A DNA stretch of 64,000 nt from SZAS-103 sp038316385 (GTDB taxonomy: Bacteria; Pseudomonadota; Gammaproteobacteria; Xanthomonadales; Xanthomonadaceae): assembly GCA_038316385.1 (NCBI GenBank), contig JBBQAN010000009.1:66767-130766 (forward strand), read 5' to 3'. The notes under the pieces were generated by a model, which saw nothing but the letters and a program-made list of their open reading frames with translations, searched no databases and was not told the origin of the DNA. The position numbers were made by a program, and so were the translations under genes. Positions 52,441 to 61,403 of this stretch are shown here, piece by piece (position 1 is the first letter of the stretch; each line of letters starts with the position of its first letter).

Positions 52441-53499
52441 GTGGCTGCCAAGAAACCCGTGAAAAAAGCCGCCAAGCCGGTCAGGAAAGTCGCCAAACCA
52501 GCCGCCAAGGCCAAGCCGGCTGCCAAATCCGCGAAAAAACCGGCGCATGCAGCCAAGAAATCCGCTGCCAGGAAACCGGTCGCCAAGCCTGTCGCCAGGA
52601 AGCCGCTCGCGAAGAAACCGCTCCCGAAGAAACCTGCCGCGAAAAAGTCAGTCGTGAGCAAGTCCACGAAGCCATCCGCCAAAAAGCCGGTCGCGACGAA
52701 ACCTGCTGCCAAGCGCGCCGCTCCTCGCAAGACGGCAATAATCGCCAAGACTGCCGCAAAAACTGCTCCGATCGCCAAGACGTCTGCCAAAGCCGGGCCG
52801 GTCGCCAAGACTTCGGTCAAAGCTGGGCCGATCGCCAAGGCTTCTGCCAAAGCCGCGCCGGTCGTCACGCCCATAGCCGTCAAGCCCCAACCCGCCCCAT
52901 CGAAACCGGCTGCTGCGCCTGCGAAGCCTGCGTCTGCGAAGAAAGGCAAGGCCGGCCCGCCGCCAGCGCCGACCAAGCCCGAACCCGTTGTGCCGGCCCC
53001 CGCCGTACGGCCGCAAGGCGCGCGCGCCAAGGCCGTCGTGCGCAACAACCTGCCAGAAAAAGTCATCCCGATCGTGGCTGTGCAGACCGGCGTCAAACTG
53101 CCGAAAGGTTATAAACCCTCCGGCAAAGAGTCGTACATGAGCCCGTTCCACATGGAATATTTTCGCCAGCGCCTGAATGCGTGGCGTGCGGATCTGGTCG
53201 AGGAATCCAAGCAGACCATCGAGAACCTCAAGGAAGAAGTCCGCGATGTCGGCGACGAGGCCGAGCGCGCGACCCGCGAAACCGAGAACTCGCTGGAACT
53301 GCGCACGCGCGACCGTTACCGCAAGCTGATCGGCAAGATCGACGACGCGCTCAAGCGCATTGACGACGGAATCTACGGTTATTGCGTGGATACGGGTGAC
53401 GAGATCGGCCTGGAACGCCTCGAAGCACGCCTGACCGCCGAGCGCACGATCGACGCGCAGGAACGTTGGGAGCATCGCCAGAAACAGATGGGCGATTGA
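52441..53499 (+). CDS. DksA/TraR-type protein with long histone H1-like N-terminal tail
   Basis: A 352-residue fusion. Residues 1-about 200 are Lys/Ala/Pro-rich with PAAKKS-like repeats, resembling histone H1/AlgP tails, and contain a 36-bp tandem repeat (AKTSAKAGPV / AKTSVKAGPI / AKASAKAAPV). Residues about 225-352 form a DksA-like coiled coil and C-terminal domain (MSPFHMEYFRQRLNAWRADL, DDGIYGYCVDTGDEIGLERL). Only one of the four zinc-finger cysteines remains; the other positions are Thr, Thr and Ala. It could bind RNA polymerase and nucleic acid. Starts with GTG at 52441. A strong terminator follows. Confidence 0.8.
   Translation: MAAKKPVKKAAKPVRKVAKPAAKAKPAAKSAKKPAHAAKKSAARKPVAKPVARKPLAKKPLPKKPAAKKSVVSKSTKPSAKKPVATKPAAKRAAPRKTAIIAKTAAKTAPIAKTSAKAGPVAKTSVKAGPIAKASAKAAPVVTPIAVKPQPAPSKPAAAPAKPASAKKGKAGPPPAPTKPEPVVPAPAVRPQGARAKAVVRNNLPEKVIPIVAVQTGVKLPKGYKPSGKESYMSPFHMEYFRQRLNAWRADLVEESKQTIENLKEEVRDVGDEAERATRETENSLELRTRDRYRKLIGKIDDALKRIDDGIYGYCVDTGDEIGLERLEARLTAERTIDAQERWEHRQKQMGD
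52735..52870 (+). repeat. 36-bp in-frame tandem repeat
   Basis: Within the H1-like tail, units ATCGCCAAGAC...GCC repeat at about 36-base spacing, encoding AKTSAKAGPV-type 12-residue blocks. A likely slippage-prone tract that may vary between strains. Confidence 0.6.
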
Positions 53500-53527
53500 T
53501 CGCCAGCATTAATGCCATCGATAGATT

Positions 53528-53553
53528 AAAGCCCCGCGTCGCGGGGCTTTTTT
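53528..53553. terminator. Rho-independent terminator after DksA-like gene
   Basis: AAAGCCCCGC (53528-53537) pairs with GCGGGGCTTT (53541-53550) around loop GTC, followed by a run of T. It can act on both strands; the next gene is convergent. Confidence 0.9.
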
Positions 53554-53564
53554 CTGGTGCATCC

Positions 53565-54206
53565 TCAGTCTTTTTGGGTCAACTCGTAGTACACCAGCGC
53601 GAGTCCGGACACGCTCACTTCCTGCTGGACGAGGCCGCTGCGCGGTTCCGGCAGTTGGGCGTAAGCATGTTCGGTCAGCAGGATCGCATTGCGGGTGGCG
53701 ATATCTTCGCTGAGCTTGCACGAGAGATTCACTTCGTCGCCGAACAAATCCATATCCTCGATGTTGAGGATGCGTCCGTAGCCGATGCCGATCGAGGCGT
53801 ACAAGTGGCGGTCTTCGGGCAGCACGAAATTGACCATCGTCAGCCGGTGCACGATGTCCTGAGCCGCCGCAAGCGCAGCCTGCACTGAATCGAACAGACA
53901 GAACAGGTTGTCGGCTTCGGTCTTGATCAGCTTGCCGCCGTGCTTGGCGATCGACGGGCATGTCATCCGGTGCATCTGGTGAATCATCAGCAGGAACGAC
54001 ACGATTCCGTGTGTGCGCGTGGTGCGTGTGAAGCCGGTCATATCCAGGATCAACGTCGCCTGATCCTGGCCAAAGCGCGACTCGATTTCGGCAGCGATTT
54101 CCAGATGCTGTTCAGGGTACTCGATCATCGCGTCGAGCATGGCATTGAGCGCCCTGCGCGAGGTGGGCGGCAGCGTGTTCTGGTCGTCGTGCATCGGATG
54201 GGTCAT
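53565..54206 (-). CDS. Class III nucleotidyl cyclase-like protein
   Basis: A protein of about 213 residues with a cyclase homology domain: ILDMTGFTRTTRTHG (metal Asp region), GKLIKTEADNLFCLF (second Asp), YASIGIGYGRIL and LFGDEVNLSCKLSEDIATRN. The conserved Arg after the VN motif is replaced by Lys (SCKL) and the first part differs, so catalytic activity is uncertain. Start at 54206 (ATG, MTHPMHDDQNTL); the longer frame begins with TTG at 54227. Convergent with the DksA-like gene. Confidence 0.7.
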   Translation of the reverse strand: MTHPMHDDQNTLPPTSRRALNAMLDAMIEYPEQHLEIAAEIESRFGQDQATLILDMTGFTRTTRTHGIVSFLLMIHQMHRMTCPSIAKHGGKLIKTEADNLFCLFDSVQAALAAAQDIVHRLTMVNFVLPEDRHLYASIGIGYGRILNIEDMDLFGDEVNLSCKLSEDIATRNAILLTEHAYAQLPEPRSGLVQQEVSVSGLALVYYELTQKD

Positions 54207-54276
54207 GGCGGACTGAGTGTAGGACAACTTGGGGCAATCGTCCTGGTAATTTGCGCGAAGTATGGAAACGCCAGCG

Positions 54277-54720
54277 CTACGCCCTTTCTAGTGTCATGCG
54301 CGCGTAATCCTGGATAAAGCCGAGCAGCGCCATCAGTCCATTGCTACGCGTCGGCGAGAGGTGTTTGGCGAGTCCGATGTCGGCGATGTAATCGGGTGCG
54401 GTCAAGAGGATTTCCTGAGCGCTGCGGCCCGAATACACGCGCAGTGCGAGGAAGATCAGGCCGGAGACGATCGCCGAATCGCTGATTGCACGGAAGTCGA
54501 GCCGCTGCGCATCGCCACCGCCATCGATCCACACCATCGACTGGCAACCGAGCAGACGATGCGGTTCGGTTTTCAGTTCGTCGGGAAACGGCGGCAGCTT
54601 GCGGCCGAGGTCGATCAGATACTGGTAGCGCTCGGACCAATCGGAGAAATAGCCGAATTCCTCCGCAATGGTGGACTGCGCGATTGCGGCTGTGGGTTCA
54701 ATTGGGAACACGATTGTCAT
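54277..54720 (-). CDS. sufE: SufE family cysteine desulfuration protein
   Basis: A 147-residue SufE. GRKLPPFPDELKTEPHRLLG followed by GCQSMVWID with the sulfur-accepting Cys, and the C-terminal LSPTRSNGLMALLGFIQDYA. It takes sulfur from SufS for Fe-S assembly. The ATG overlaps the stop of cysS (ATGA), an unusual coupling of a tRNA synthetase and a sulfur carrier. No sufS, sufBCD or csdA genes are adjacent. Confidence 0.9.
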   Translation of the reverse strand: MTIVFPIEPTAAIAQSTIAEEFGYFSDWSERYQYLIDLGRKLPPFPDELKTEPHRLLGCQSMVWIDGGGDAQRLDFRAISDSAIVSGLIFLALRVYSGRSAQEILLTAPDYIADIGLAKHLSPTRSNGLMALLGFIQDYARMTLERA

Positions 54721-56126
54721 GCGCGCCGTCGTACCCAGCGCACGCCCTGAGCTGTGTCCTCAAGCAAAATGCCTTCTGTTGCCAGCTGGTTGCGGATCGC
54801 ATCGGCACGGGCGAAATCGCGCGCAGCTTTGGCGGCATTGCGATCGTCCACGAGGATCTGGATGCGTGCATCGTCATTGCCGTCCGCGCCGCGTGCGAAC
54901 CACGCCGCAGGTGCCATCTGCAACAGCCCGACCGCGCGGCCTGCCCCAAGCAACTTGGACTTCAGTTCGTTCATCCGAATCGAGCTGTCGGAATTTGCAA
55001 GCCCATGCACCGTGTTGTTGCGTAAAGCACGCGCTTCACTTGCGATGCCGGCGATCTCTGCAAGAACCTTCGGCGTGTCGAGGTCATCGTCGAGCGCATC
55101 CTCGATGGCTTGCGGAATTCCAGCATCGTCTGCAGCGATTGCGAAATCGCCAAGATCACGCAGCGTTCCGTACAACCGATCCAGGGTGCGCACGCTCTGT
55201 TCAATCAGCCCATCCGTCCAGTCCAGCGGCTGTCGGTAATGCCCGGACAACAACGCATAGCGCAGCGCCTCGGCTGGAACCTGCTGCAACAGATCGTGTA
55301 CGCGGTACGTGTTGCCGAGCGACTTCGACATCTTCGAGCCGCCCAGATTGAGCATGCCGCTGTGCATCCAGTAACGCGCGAAACGGTGGCCGCCATGTGC
55401 GCATTCGCTCTGCGCGATCTCGTTTTCATGATGCGGGAATTGCAGGTCCATGCCGCCGCCGTGGATGTCGATGGTCTCGCCGAGATGCGCTTCGGCCATC
55501 GCCGAGCATTCGATGTGCCAGCCCGGACGTCCGCGACCCCATGGCGAGTCCCAGCCGGGCAGGGTGTCGTCTGACGGTTTCCACAGCACGAAATCACCGG
55601 CATCGCGCTTGTACGGCGCGACATCGATACGCGCGCCGGCGAGCATGTCATCGGGATCGCGGCGCGAGAGTTTTCCGTATGTCGGAAAGCTCGCAACCGA
55701 AAACAGCACATGACCTTCGGCCGGGTAAGCGTGACCGCTCGCGATCAGCCGCTCAATCATCGCGATGATCTCCGCGATGTGCGCGGTCGCATACGGCACG
55801 ACATCGGGAATCAGCAAGCCAAGCCCGGCCATGTCGTCGATGAAGGCGGCATCGAAGCGCGAGGTGATCGCGCCGATCGGAGAGCCGAGCTCGCGCGCTG
55901 CAGAGTTGATCTTGTCGTCGATGTCGGTGATGTTGCGCGCATATACGACGTTCGGATAGCGACGCTTGAGCGTGCGCGCGAGCAGATCAAATACCAGGAA
56001 GGTACGCGCATTGCCGATGTGGATGTAGTTGTAAACGGTCGGGCCGCAGACGTAGAGAGTCACGCGGGCTGGATCGGCCGGGAGGAAGAGTTCCACACGA
56101 CGGGTCAGGGTGTTGTAGAAATGCAC
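54717..56126 (-). CDS. cysS: Cysteinyl-tRNA synthetase
   Basis: A 469-residue CysRS. HIGH motif YIHIGNARTF, zinc-binding Cys at the CGPTVYNY start, KMSKS in GGSKMSKSLGN, family GGGMDLQFPHHENEIAQSEC. It charges tRNA-Cys. Start chosen at the GTG 56126 (VHFYNTLTRRVELF), giving normal length; the frame runs to 56183. It is followed by sufE with a four-base overlap. Confidence 0.94.
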   Translation of the reverse strand: MHFYNTLTRRVELFLPADPARVTLYVCGPTVYNYIHIGNARTFLVFDLLARTLKRRYPNVVYARNITDIDDKINSAARELGSPIGAITSRFDAAFIDDMAGLGLLIPDVVPYATAHIAEIIAMIERLIASGHAYPAEGHVLFSVASFPTYGKLSRRDPDDMLAGARIDVAPYKRDAGDFVLWKPSDDTLPGWDSPWGRGRPGWHIECSAMAEAHLGETIDIHGGGMDLQFPHHENEIAQSECAHGGHRFARYWMHSGMLNLGGSKMSKSLGNTYRVHDLLQQVPAEALRYALLSGHYRQPLDWTDGLIEQSVRTLDRLYGTLRDLGDFAIAADDAGIPQAIEDALDDDLDTPKVLAEIAGIASEARALRNNTVHGLANSDSSIRMNELKSKLLGAGRAVGLLQMAPAAWFARGADGNDDARIQILVDDRNAAKAARDFARADAIRNQLATEGILLEDTAQGVRWVRRRA

Positions 56127-56261
56127 GGGGAAGGATCGACTCTGCCGGGACGTAAGCAAGTGTAGCAACCGGACATCGTTCACAAATCCATATCAGGCAT
56201 GGTTCAGCGGCCGAATGCTGCAATGCATCGAACGCCACTATTCACGATCAGGAGTCCTGCA

Positions 56262-56813
56262 ATGAAATCCGGTTATCTGCTTGCTCCGCTGGCCCTAGCG
56301 ATGGCGATAGTCATGTCGGTTCCGACAGCCAGCGCCCAACCGTATCCAGCACCGCATCGGGATGCGCCCGTGACCTACGGCTATGCGTCGGTGCTGCGGG
56401 TCACCCCGGCTTATGAGACCTATCATGCGGTCGAGCAGCAATGCGACGACGGTGGCTACCAGCGCGTTCAAAACGACACCACCGGTGGAACCGTCCTCGG
56501 CGCGATTGTCGGCGGTGCGCTCGGCAACACGGTTGGCAAGGGCGACGGACGCAAGGCAGCGACAGTTGCTGGTGCTGTCGCCGGCGGTGTGATTGGGCAT
56601 AACGTCGCCAAGAACAGCGATTCGGGATACGTGTCGGGCGGTTGCCGACCCGTCGAGGTTGATCGTGACGAGCAGCGACCGGCCGGTTTTGACGTCGAAT
56701 ACAACTACAAGGGCGATGTCTACGTGGCACGTATGCCCTACGATCCGGGCGACCGCATCCGCGTCCGCGTGTCGGTAGTGCCAGCTGAGGGTCCGCCGCC
56801 GTATCGCCGCTGA
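56262..56813 (+). CDS. Glycine zipper 2TM domain protein
   Basis: A 183-residue secreted protein. Signal peptide MKSGYLLAPLALAMAIVMSV. A middle YHAVEQQCDDGGYQRV and then a glycine zipper TVLGAIVGGALGNTVGKGDG and VAGAVAGGVIGHNVAKN, the 2TM zipper of outer-membrane SlyB/RcnB-like lipoproteins. The C-terminus is beta-like (FDVEYNYKGDVYVARMPYDP). ATG at 56262 has AGGAGT nine bases upstream. A terminator follows. Confidence 0.85.
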   Translation: MKSGYLLAPLALAMAIVMSVPTASAQPYPAPHRDAPVTYGYASVLRVTPAYETYHAVEQQCDDGGYQRVQNDTTGGTVLGAIVGGALGNTVGKGDGRKAATVAGAVAGGVIGHNVAKNSDSGYVSGGCRPVEVDRDEQRPAGFDVEYNYKGDVYVARMPYDPGDRIRVRVSVVPAEGPPPYRR

Positions 56814-56835
56814 ATTGCGCAATCGTCTCAACCAG

Positions 56836-56868
56836 ACGCCTCTGCCTGCCGGCAGGGGCGTTTTTTTG
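56836..56868 (+). terminator. Rho-independent terminator
   Basis: ACGCCTCTGCC (56836-56846) pairs with GGCAGGGGCGT (56851-56861) around TGCC, followed by a run of seven T. It ends the glycine-zipper gene transcript. Confidence 0.9.
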
Positions 56869-56930
56869 CGTTCGCCTTGCACTGCGGCGGATCATTGCCG
56901 GATGCGACCACGCTGCTGAAGGAATGAACC

Positions 56931-57542
56931 ATGGATTCCACGACGACATGGCTGCAACCGGTAACGTTGCAAGGCGCACACATGCGCCTCGAATCTTTGC
57001 AATCCGGACATGCCGCACAGTTGCGTGATGCCGCGAGCGATGGCGAGTTGTGGCGGCTCTGGTACACATCAGTGCCGACGCCGGACTGCGTCGAAGCGTA
57101 CATCGCAACCGCCTTGGCCGAGCGCGATGCCGGCACCTGCCTGCCGTTCGCAGTGCGCGATGCGGATGGCGTGATTGTCGGCAGCACGCGCTATTGCTAC
57201 GCCGATGCGGTCAATCGCCGACTGGAAATCGGCTACACCTGGTACGCGACGCGCGTGCAACGCACAGGTTTGAATACCGAAGCGAAATTGCTGTTGCTGC
57301 GGCATGCTTTCGAGACGCTCGATTGCATCGCGGTCGAGTTCCGCACCAACTGGTTCAACCAGCGTTCGCGCGCGGCGATCGCGCGACTGGGCGCAAAACA
57401 GGATGGCATCTTGCGCAACCACATCGTGATGCCGGACGGCAGTTACCGCGACACCGTGGTGTTCTCGATCATCGCATCGGAATGGCCGGCGGTGCGGCGG
57501 AATCTGTTGTTCAAGCTCGACGAGGCGGCGCGTAAAACGTGA
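56931..57542 (+). CDS. GNAT family N-acetyltransferase (RimJ/RimL-like)
   Basis: A 203-residue acetyltransferase of the GNAT superfamily. GAHMRLESLQSGHAAQLRDA, the CoA-binding segment VQRTGLNTEAKLLLLRHAFE and the FRTNWFNQRSRAAIARLGAK stretch are family features. RimJ/RimL members acetylate ribosomal proteins or small molecules; the substrate is not evident. AAGGAA lies ten bases upstream of the ATG. Convergent with the TonB receptor remnant. Confidence 0.85.
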   Translation: MDSTTTWLQPVTLQGAHMRLESLQSGHAAQLRDAASDGELWRLWYTSVPTPDCVEAYIATALAERDAGTCLPFAVRDADGVIVGSTRYCYADAVNRRLEIGYTWYATRVQRTGLNTEAKLLLLRHAFETLDCIAVEFRTNWFNQRSRAAIARLGAKQDGILRNHIVMPDGSYRDTVVFSIIASEWPAVRRNLLFKLDEAARKT

Positions 57543-57619
57543 GAATAAAATCCGAAATCGTCTGCTAACGCACGCTTCGTCCCATCAAATATATCGCTCC
57601 AGGACCGCAACGCATCGGT

Positions 57620-59767
57620 TTACGGCAGCGATGATCCCTTGTCGAACGTCCAATTGAACGAAGCCTGCACCGTGCGCCCAGACAGCAGGTAAATCGAGTG
57701 GTCGCCAAACTCGCTCTCTGCAACCGGGTCGCGGCGGTCGGTGAGGTTGACGCCGTCGAGGCGGATTTCCCATGCGTTGTGGCGGTATCCAATGCCCACG
57801 TCGAGCGTCGTGTAGCCGCCAACGAAAGCGGTGTTGAGTTTGTCGAGGAAACGCGCGCCAACATAGTTCGCGATCGCGTAGCCATTCAACCCGTTGGCAG
57901 GCGTCCACGTCAGGCCGAGCCCTGCAAGATGATGTGGCGAGAGCCCGAGTTGGTTGCCCTTCAACTGCACCGGCCCCTGGTCGAAGAGTTGCATATCGTC
58001 GAGGAAGCGCGCGTCGTGCCACGCGACGCTGCCTTGCAGGTTCAGATCGCCGGCGAGCCTGTAACTCGATTCGAACTCGATGCCACGAAAACGCTCGCTG
58101 CCCGCATTGACAAGCGCCGGCTGGCCGCTCACCTCGGTGGCAACCACGAGATTGTTGAAGTGCATCTGGAATGCCGACGCATCCCATTGCAGGCGACCGT
58201 CAAAATGGCTGCCCTTGAACCCTAACTCGACGCTATGAGCAGTTTCCGGATTCAGGATGCCGCCCTCGACGTCCGGTCCGAAATCGATCGCCGCCGGCTT
58301 GAAGGTATTGCGGTAATTGGCATACGCAACAACTTCGTTGCGGCCTTCCTTTCAGAGCTGGAGGCTGGTGCCGAATTCGCCGGCCAAGCGGTTGCTGGTG
58401 TGCTGGCTTGAATCGGCGACGGCCACTTCGGCTGGCATCACGGTGTTGTCGATCGCCTGACCGAAGCGGCTCTCGGTCGTGTGGTTGTAGCGCAGGCCCG
58501 CATCGATTCGCCATGCATCGGTGACGTCGAAGCTCCAGTCGATATAAAGACCGCTGAAATTGCGACGGTCGGTCAGCAGGGTGATTTCATCGGTATGCAG
58601 GCTGGTCGAAACCGGCGCGCCGCGGCCATCGGCGAAGATCGGGTATTCGAAGTTGTCGCTGGTCTGCGCGCCGTTGCCGTAAAGGTAATCCATTCCCCAG
58701 GCGAGGCTGCTGCGCGGCGACTGCGTCGTCACTACATGGGTGTCGAAGTACACCTCATCGGTATGGCGGTTCTGGCGGAACCCATCGGCATTGTGGGTCA
58801 CACCGTCGTTGTCGAAATCCGTCCGCAGGAAGCCGCGCGTATTCACGCCCTTCGTATGCGCCAGCGAAAGTTTCGTAGTCCATTCGCCGAGTGTTGTGGC
58901 GAGCGCGTAGTCGAGCGCGAGCTGGAGACGCGTCTCGTCGAGCTTTGCATCGGAAGGGTTCACGTTTGCGTTCACCGGCATGCGCGGATCGAGGATCGAT
59001 CCTGCCAACGGATGCGGGCTGCCCGGATCCTGGTTGACCACGCTCGCATCAAAATCCAGGCCGAGAGTGCCGCCACCGACATCGCCGCGCATCCGATACA
59101 GCGCGTGTGCGCGATCGAAACCGGTGCGATCCGATGGTAGCGGTTTCCGATCGGCATCGACCAGCAGCGACGAGGCGAACCCACCATCGTTGCCATCGTT
59201 GACTGGCGCGGCCATCGACACGCCCACACTGCCGTTCGTGCCGACATGCACATCGCCGCGGAACGGCCCCTTGCCGGCAGCGTAGTGGATGATCTGGATC
59301 ACGCCGACGAAACTGGTGGCGCCGAAACTCACCGGAGCCGATCCACGCATCACTTCGATGCGCTCGACGTTCGACAGATCCAGTGCCTGCAATGCCGGAT
59401 TGAACGCGCCGCCGCTGGGCACGCCATCCACCACCAGCAGGAAGGCGTCGAACTCGCGCAAGCCCCACAGCGCAGGCACACTCGACGCCGGCCCGTTGTC
59501 GCCACCACCAGGCGCTTCCACCCCCGCGACCAGCCGCATCGCGCCAGCCAGAGTGGTAGCACCCTGCGCACGCAGAGTATCGCCATCAACGATCGTCACC
59601 GAATTCGCATCGCGCGCAAGGGTCATCGGGATTTTGTCCGACGTGACCTCGATGCGATCGAGATCGATCACGCGCAAACCGGACGTTTGCGACGACTCAT
59701 CCGCGTATGCGGATGTCAAAGGCAATATAATTGATAGCGCCACCGAAATGGCGATGCGCAAGATCAT
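57620..59767 (-). pseudogene. TonB-dependent receptor interrupted by one in-frame TGA
   Basis: One reading frame of 716 codons encodes a signal peptide (MILRIAISVALSIILPLTSA), a plug (LDRIEVTSDKIPMTLARDAN onward) and a beta-barrel ending in ASFNWTFDKGSSLP. Codon 472 (58352-58354) is TGA. The frame is the same on both sides: upstream ends EFGTSLQL, downstream continues KEGRNEVVAYANYRNTF. Related receptors usually have a Trp (TGG) there, so a single G-to-A change would restore a full barrel. It is likely a recent nonsense mutation or sequencing error. SD GGGGAAG precedes the ATG. Its ligand is not clear. Confidence 0.8.
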
Positions 59768-59945
59768 GCTGTGGCTTCCCCGTAAAATCGGTATCAGACG
59801 TGATCGCGCGTCCATTATGCAGTGGCAAAAGTCATGCTGGCCGGGTGGCCGGATAGCGAATGCACGAAAACACTTGCAACAATGTGATCGCTCCGGCGTA
59901 CTGGCGGGCAACGGCCCATCGCCAGACTCACGCAGAGGACGCCTC
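59768..59945. promoter_or_regulatory. Divergent promoter region, TonB receptor and hsdM
   Basis: About 178 bases between the receptor start (59767) and the hsdM start (59946). Both promoters must be here. AT content is a little higher than the neighbours (the AAAAGTCAT and AACAATGTGATC stretches), but I cannot assign specific promoter boxes. Confidence 0.5.
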
Positions 59946-61403
59946 TTGTTCGAGCAGACCTTCAAGAACATCGACGACATCCTGCACAAGGATGCCGGTT
60001 GCACCAGCGAGCTGGACTACACAGAACAAACGTCGTGGCTGTTGTTTCTCAAGTATCTGGATGCGCTGGAAACGGATCGCGCAACAGTCGCTGCGCTGGA
60101 GGGGCGCAAGTACGCTTTTATCCTCGATAAGCAATACCGCTGGGAAAGCTGGGCCGCGCCGAAGGGCAAGGACGGCAAGATCGATCACCACAAGGTGGAT
60201 ACCGGCGACGACTTGCGTGATTTCGTCAACAGCAAGCTGTTTCCGTACCTGCATCGCTTCAAGCAGAAAGCCGACGGGCCGAACACGATCGAGTACAAGA
60301 TCGGCGAGATCTTCGGTGAGATCAAGAACAAGATCCAGTCCGGCTACAACCTGCGGGAAGTGATCGAGCGCATCGACGAACTACGCTTCGGCTCGCAGAC
60401 CGAGAAGCACGAACTCTCGCACCTGTACGAAGCCAAGATCCGCAACATGGGCAACGCTGGGCGCAACGGCGGCGAGTACTACACGCCGCGGCCGCTGATC
60501 CGCGCGATGATCCAGGTGATCGATCCGAAGATCGGCGAGCGCATCTACGACGGCGCCTGCGGCTCGGCCGGATTTTTGTGCGAAGCCTTCGACTACCTGA
60601 GCAGCAAGCCGGGCCTGAGCACCAGCGATGCGAAGAAGCTGCAGGAGCGCACGTTCTACGGCAAGGAGAAGAAGAGCCTCGCCTACGTGATCGGCATCAT
60701 GAACATGATCCTGCACGGCATCGACGCGCCCAACATCGTGCACGCCAACACCCTGGCCGACAGCGTCGATGACCTTCAGAACAAGGATCGCTACGAGATC
60801 GTGCTGGCCAATCCCCCGTTTGGCGGCAAAGAACGCCCGGAGGTGCAGCAGAATTTCGCGATCAAAACCGGCGAAACCGCGTTCCTGTTCCTCCAGCACT
60901 TCATCAAGAAACTCAAGGCGGGCGGACGCGCAGGGATCGTCATCAAGAACACGTTTCTATCCAATACTGACAACGCCTCGGTGAGCCTGCGCAAGCTGCT
61001 GCTGACAGAGTGCAATCTGCACAGCGTGCTCGATTGCCCCGGCGGCACCTTCCAGGGCGCGGGCGTGAAGACCGTGGTGCTGTTCTTCGAGAAAGGCGCA
61101 CCGACGCGCAAGGTCTGGTTCTACCAACTCGATCCCGGCCGCAATCTCGGCAAAACCAATCCGCTGAACGATGGCGACCTTGCCGAGTTCGTGCAGTTGC
61201 AGAAAAGCTTTGCCGATTCTCCGAAGAGTTGGAGCGTGGATGCGAAGACGATTGATGCGACGAGCTTTGATCTGTCGGTGAAGAATCCCAACGGTGGCGA
61301 GGCAGTGGCGCATCGCAGCCCGCAGGACATCATGGCGGAGATTGCTGCGTTGGATGTGGAGAGTGCGGAGGTGTTGGAGAGCATCAAGGCGCTACTGGTA
61401 TGA
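59946..61403 (+). CDS. hsdM: Type I restriction-modification methyltransferase subunit HsdM
   Basis: A 485-residue N6-adenine methyltransferase starting at TTG 59946 (LFEQTFKNIDDILHKDAG), with GAGG nine bases upstream. The N-terminal helical HsdM_N is followed by the SAM motif DGACGSAGFLCEAFDY and the catalytic NPPFGGKE near residue 289. It pairs with HsdS to methylate a bipartite site. It opens the R-M operon; the stop overlaps the hsdS ATG (ATGA). The family-like body rules out the longer upstream frame. Confidence 0.93.
   Translation: MFEQTFKNIDDILHKDAGCTSELDYTEQTSWLLFLKYLDALETDRATVAALEGRKYAFILDKQYRWESWAAPKGKDGKIDHHKVDTGDDLRDFVNSKLFPYLHRFKQKADGPNTIEYKIGEIFGEIKNKIQSGYNLREVIERIDELRFGSQTEKHELSHLYEAKIRNMGNAGRNGGEYYTPRPLIRAMIQVIDPKIGERIYDGACGSAGFLCEAFDYLSSKPGLSTSDAKKLQERTFYGKEKKSLAYVIGIMNMILHGIDAPNIVHANTLADSVDDLQNKDRYEIVLANPPFGGKERPEVQQNFAIKTGETAFLFLQHFIKKLKAGGRAGIVIKNTFLSNTDNASVSLRKLLLTECNLHSVLDCPGGTFQGAGVKTVVLFFEKGAPTRKVWFYQLDPGRNLGKTNPLNDGDLAEFVQLQKSFADSPKSWSVDAKTIDATSFDLSVKNPNGGEAVAHRSPQDIMAEIAALDVESAEVLESIKALLV

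Noticed and set aside
58352..58354. Selenocysteine or stop-codon readthrough in the TonB receptor
   Set aside because: No Sec insertion hairpin is evident just after the TGA, and receptors of this type have Trp, not Cys, at the site. A plain nonsense mutation is simpler.
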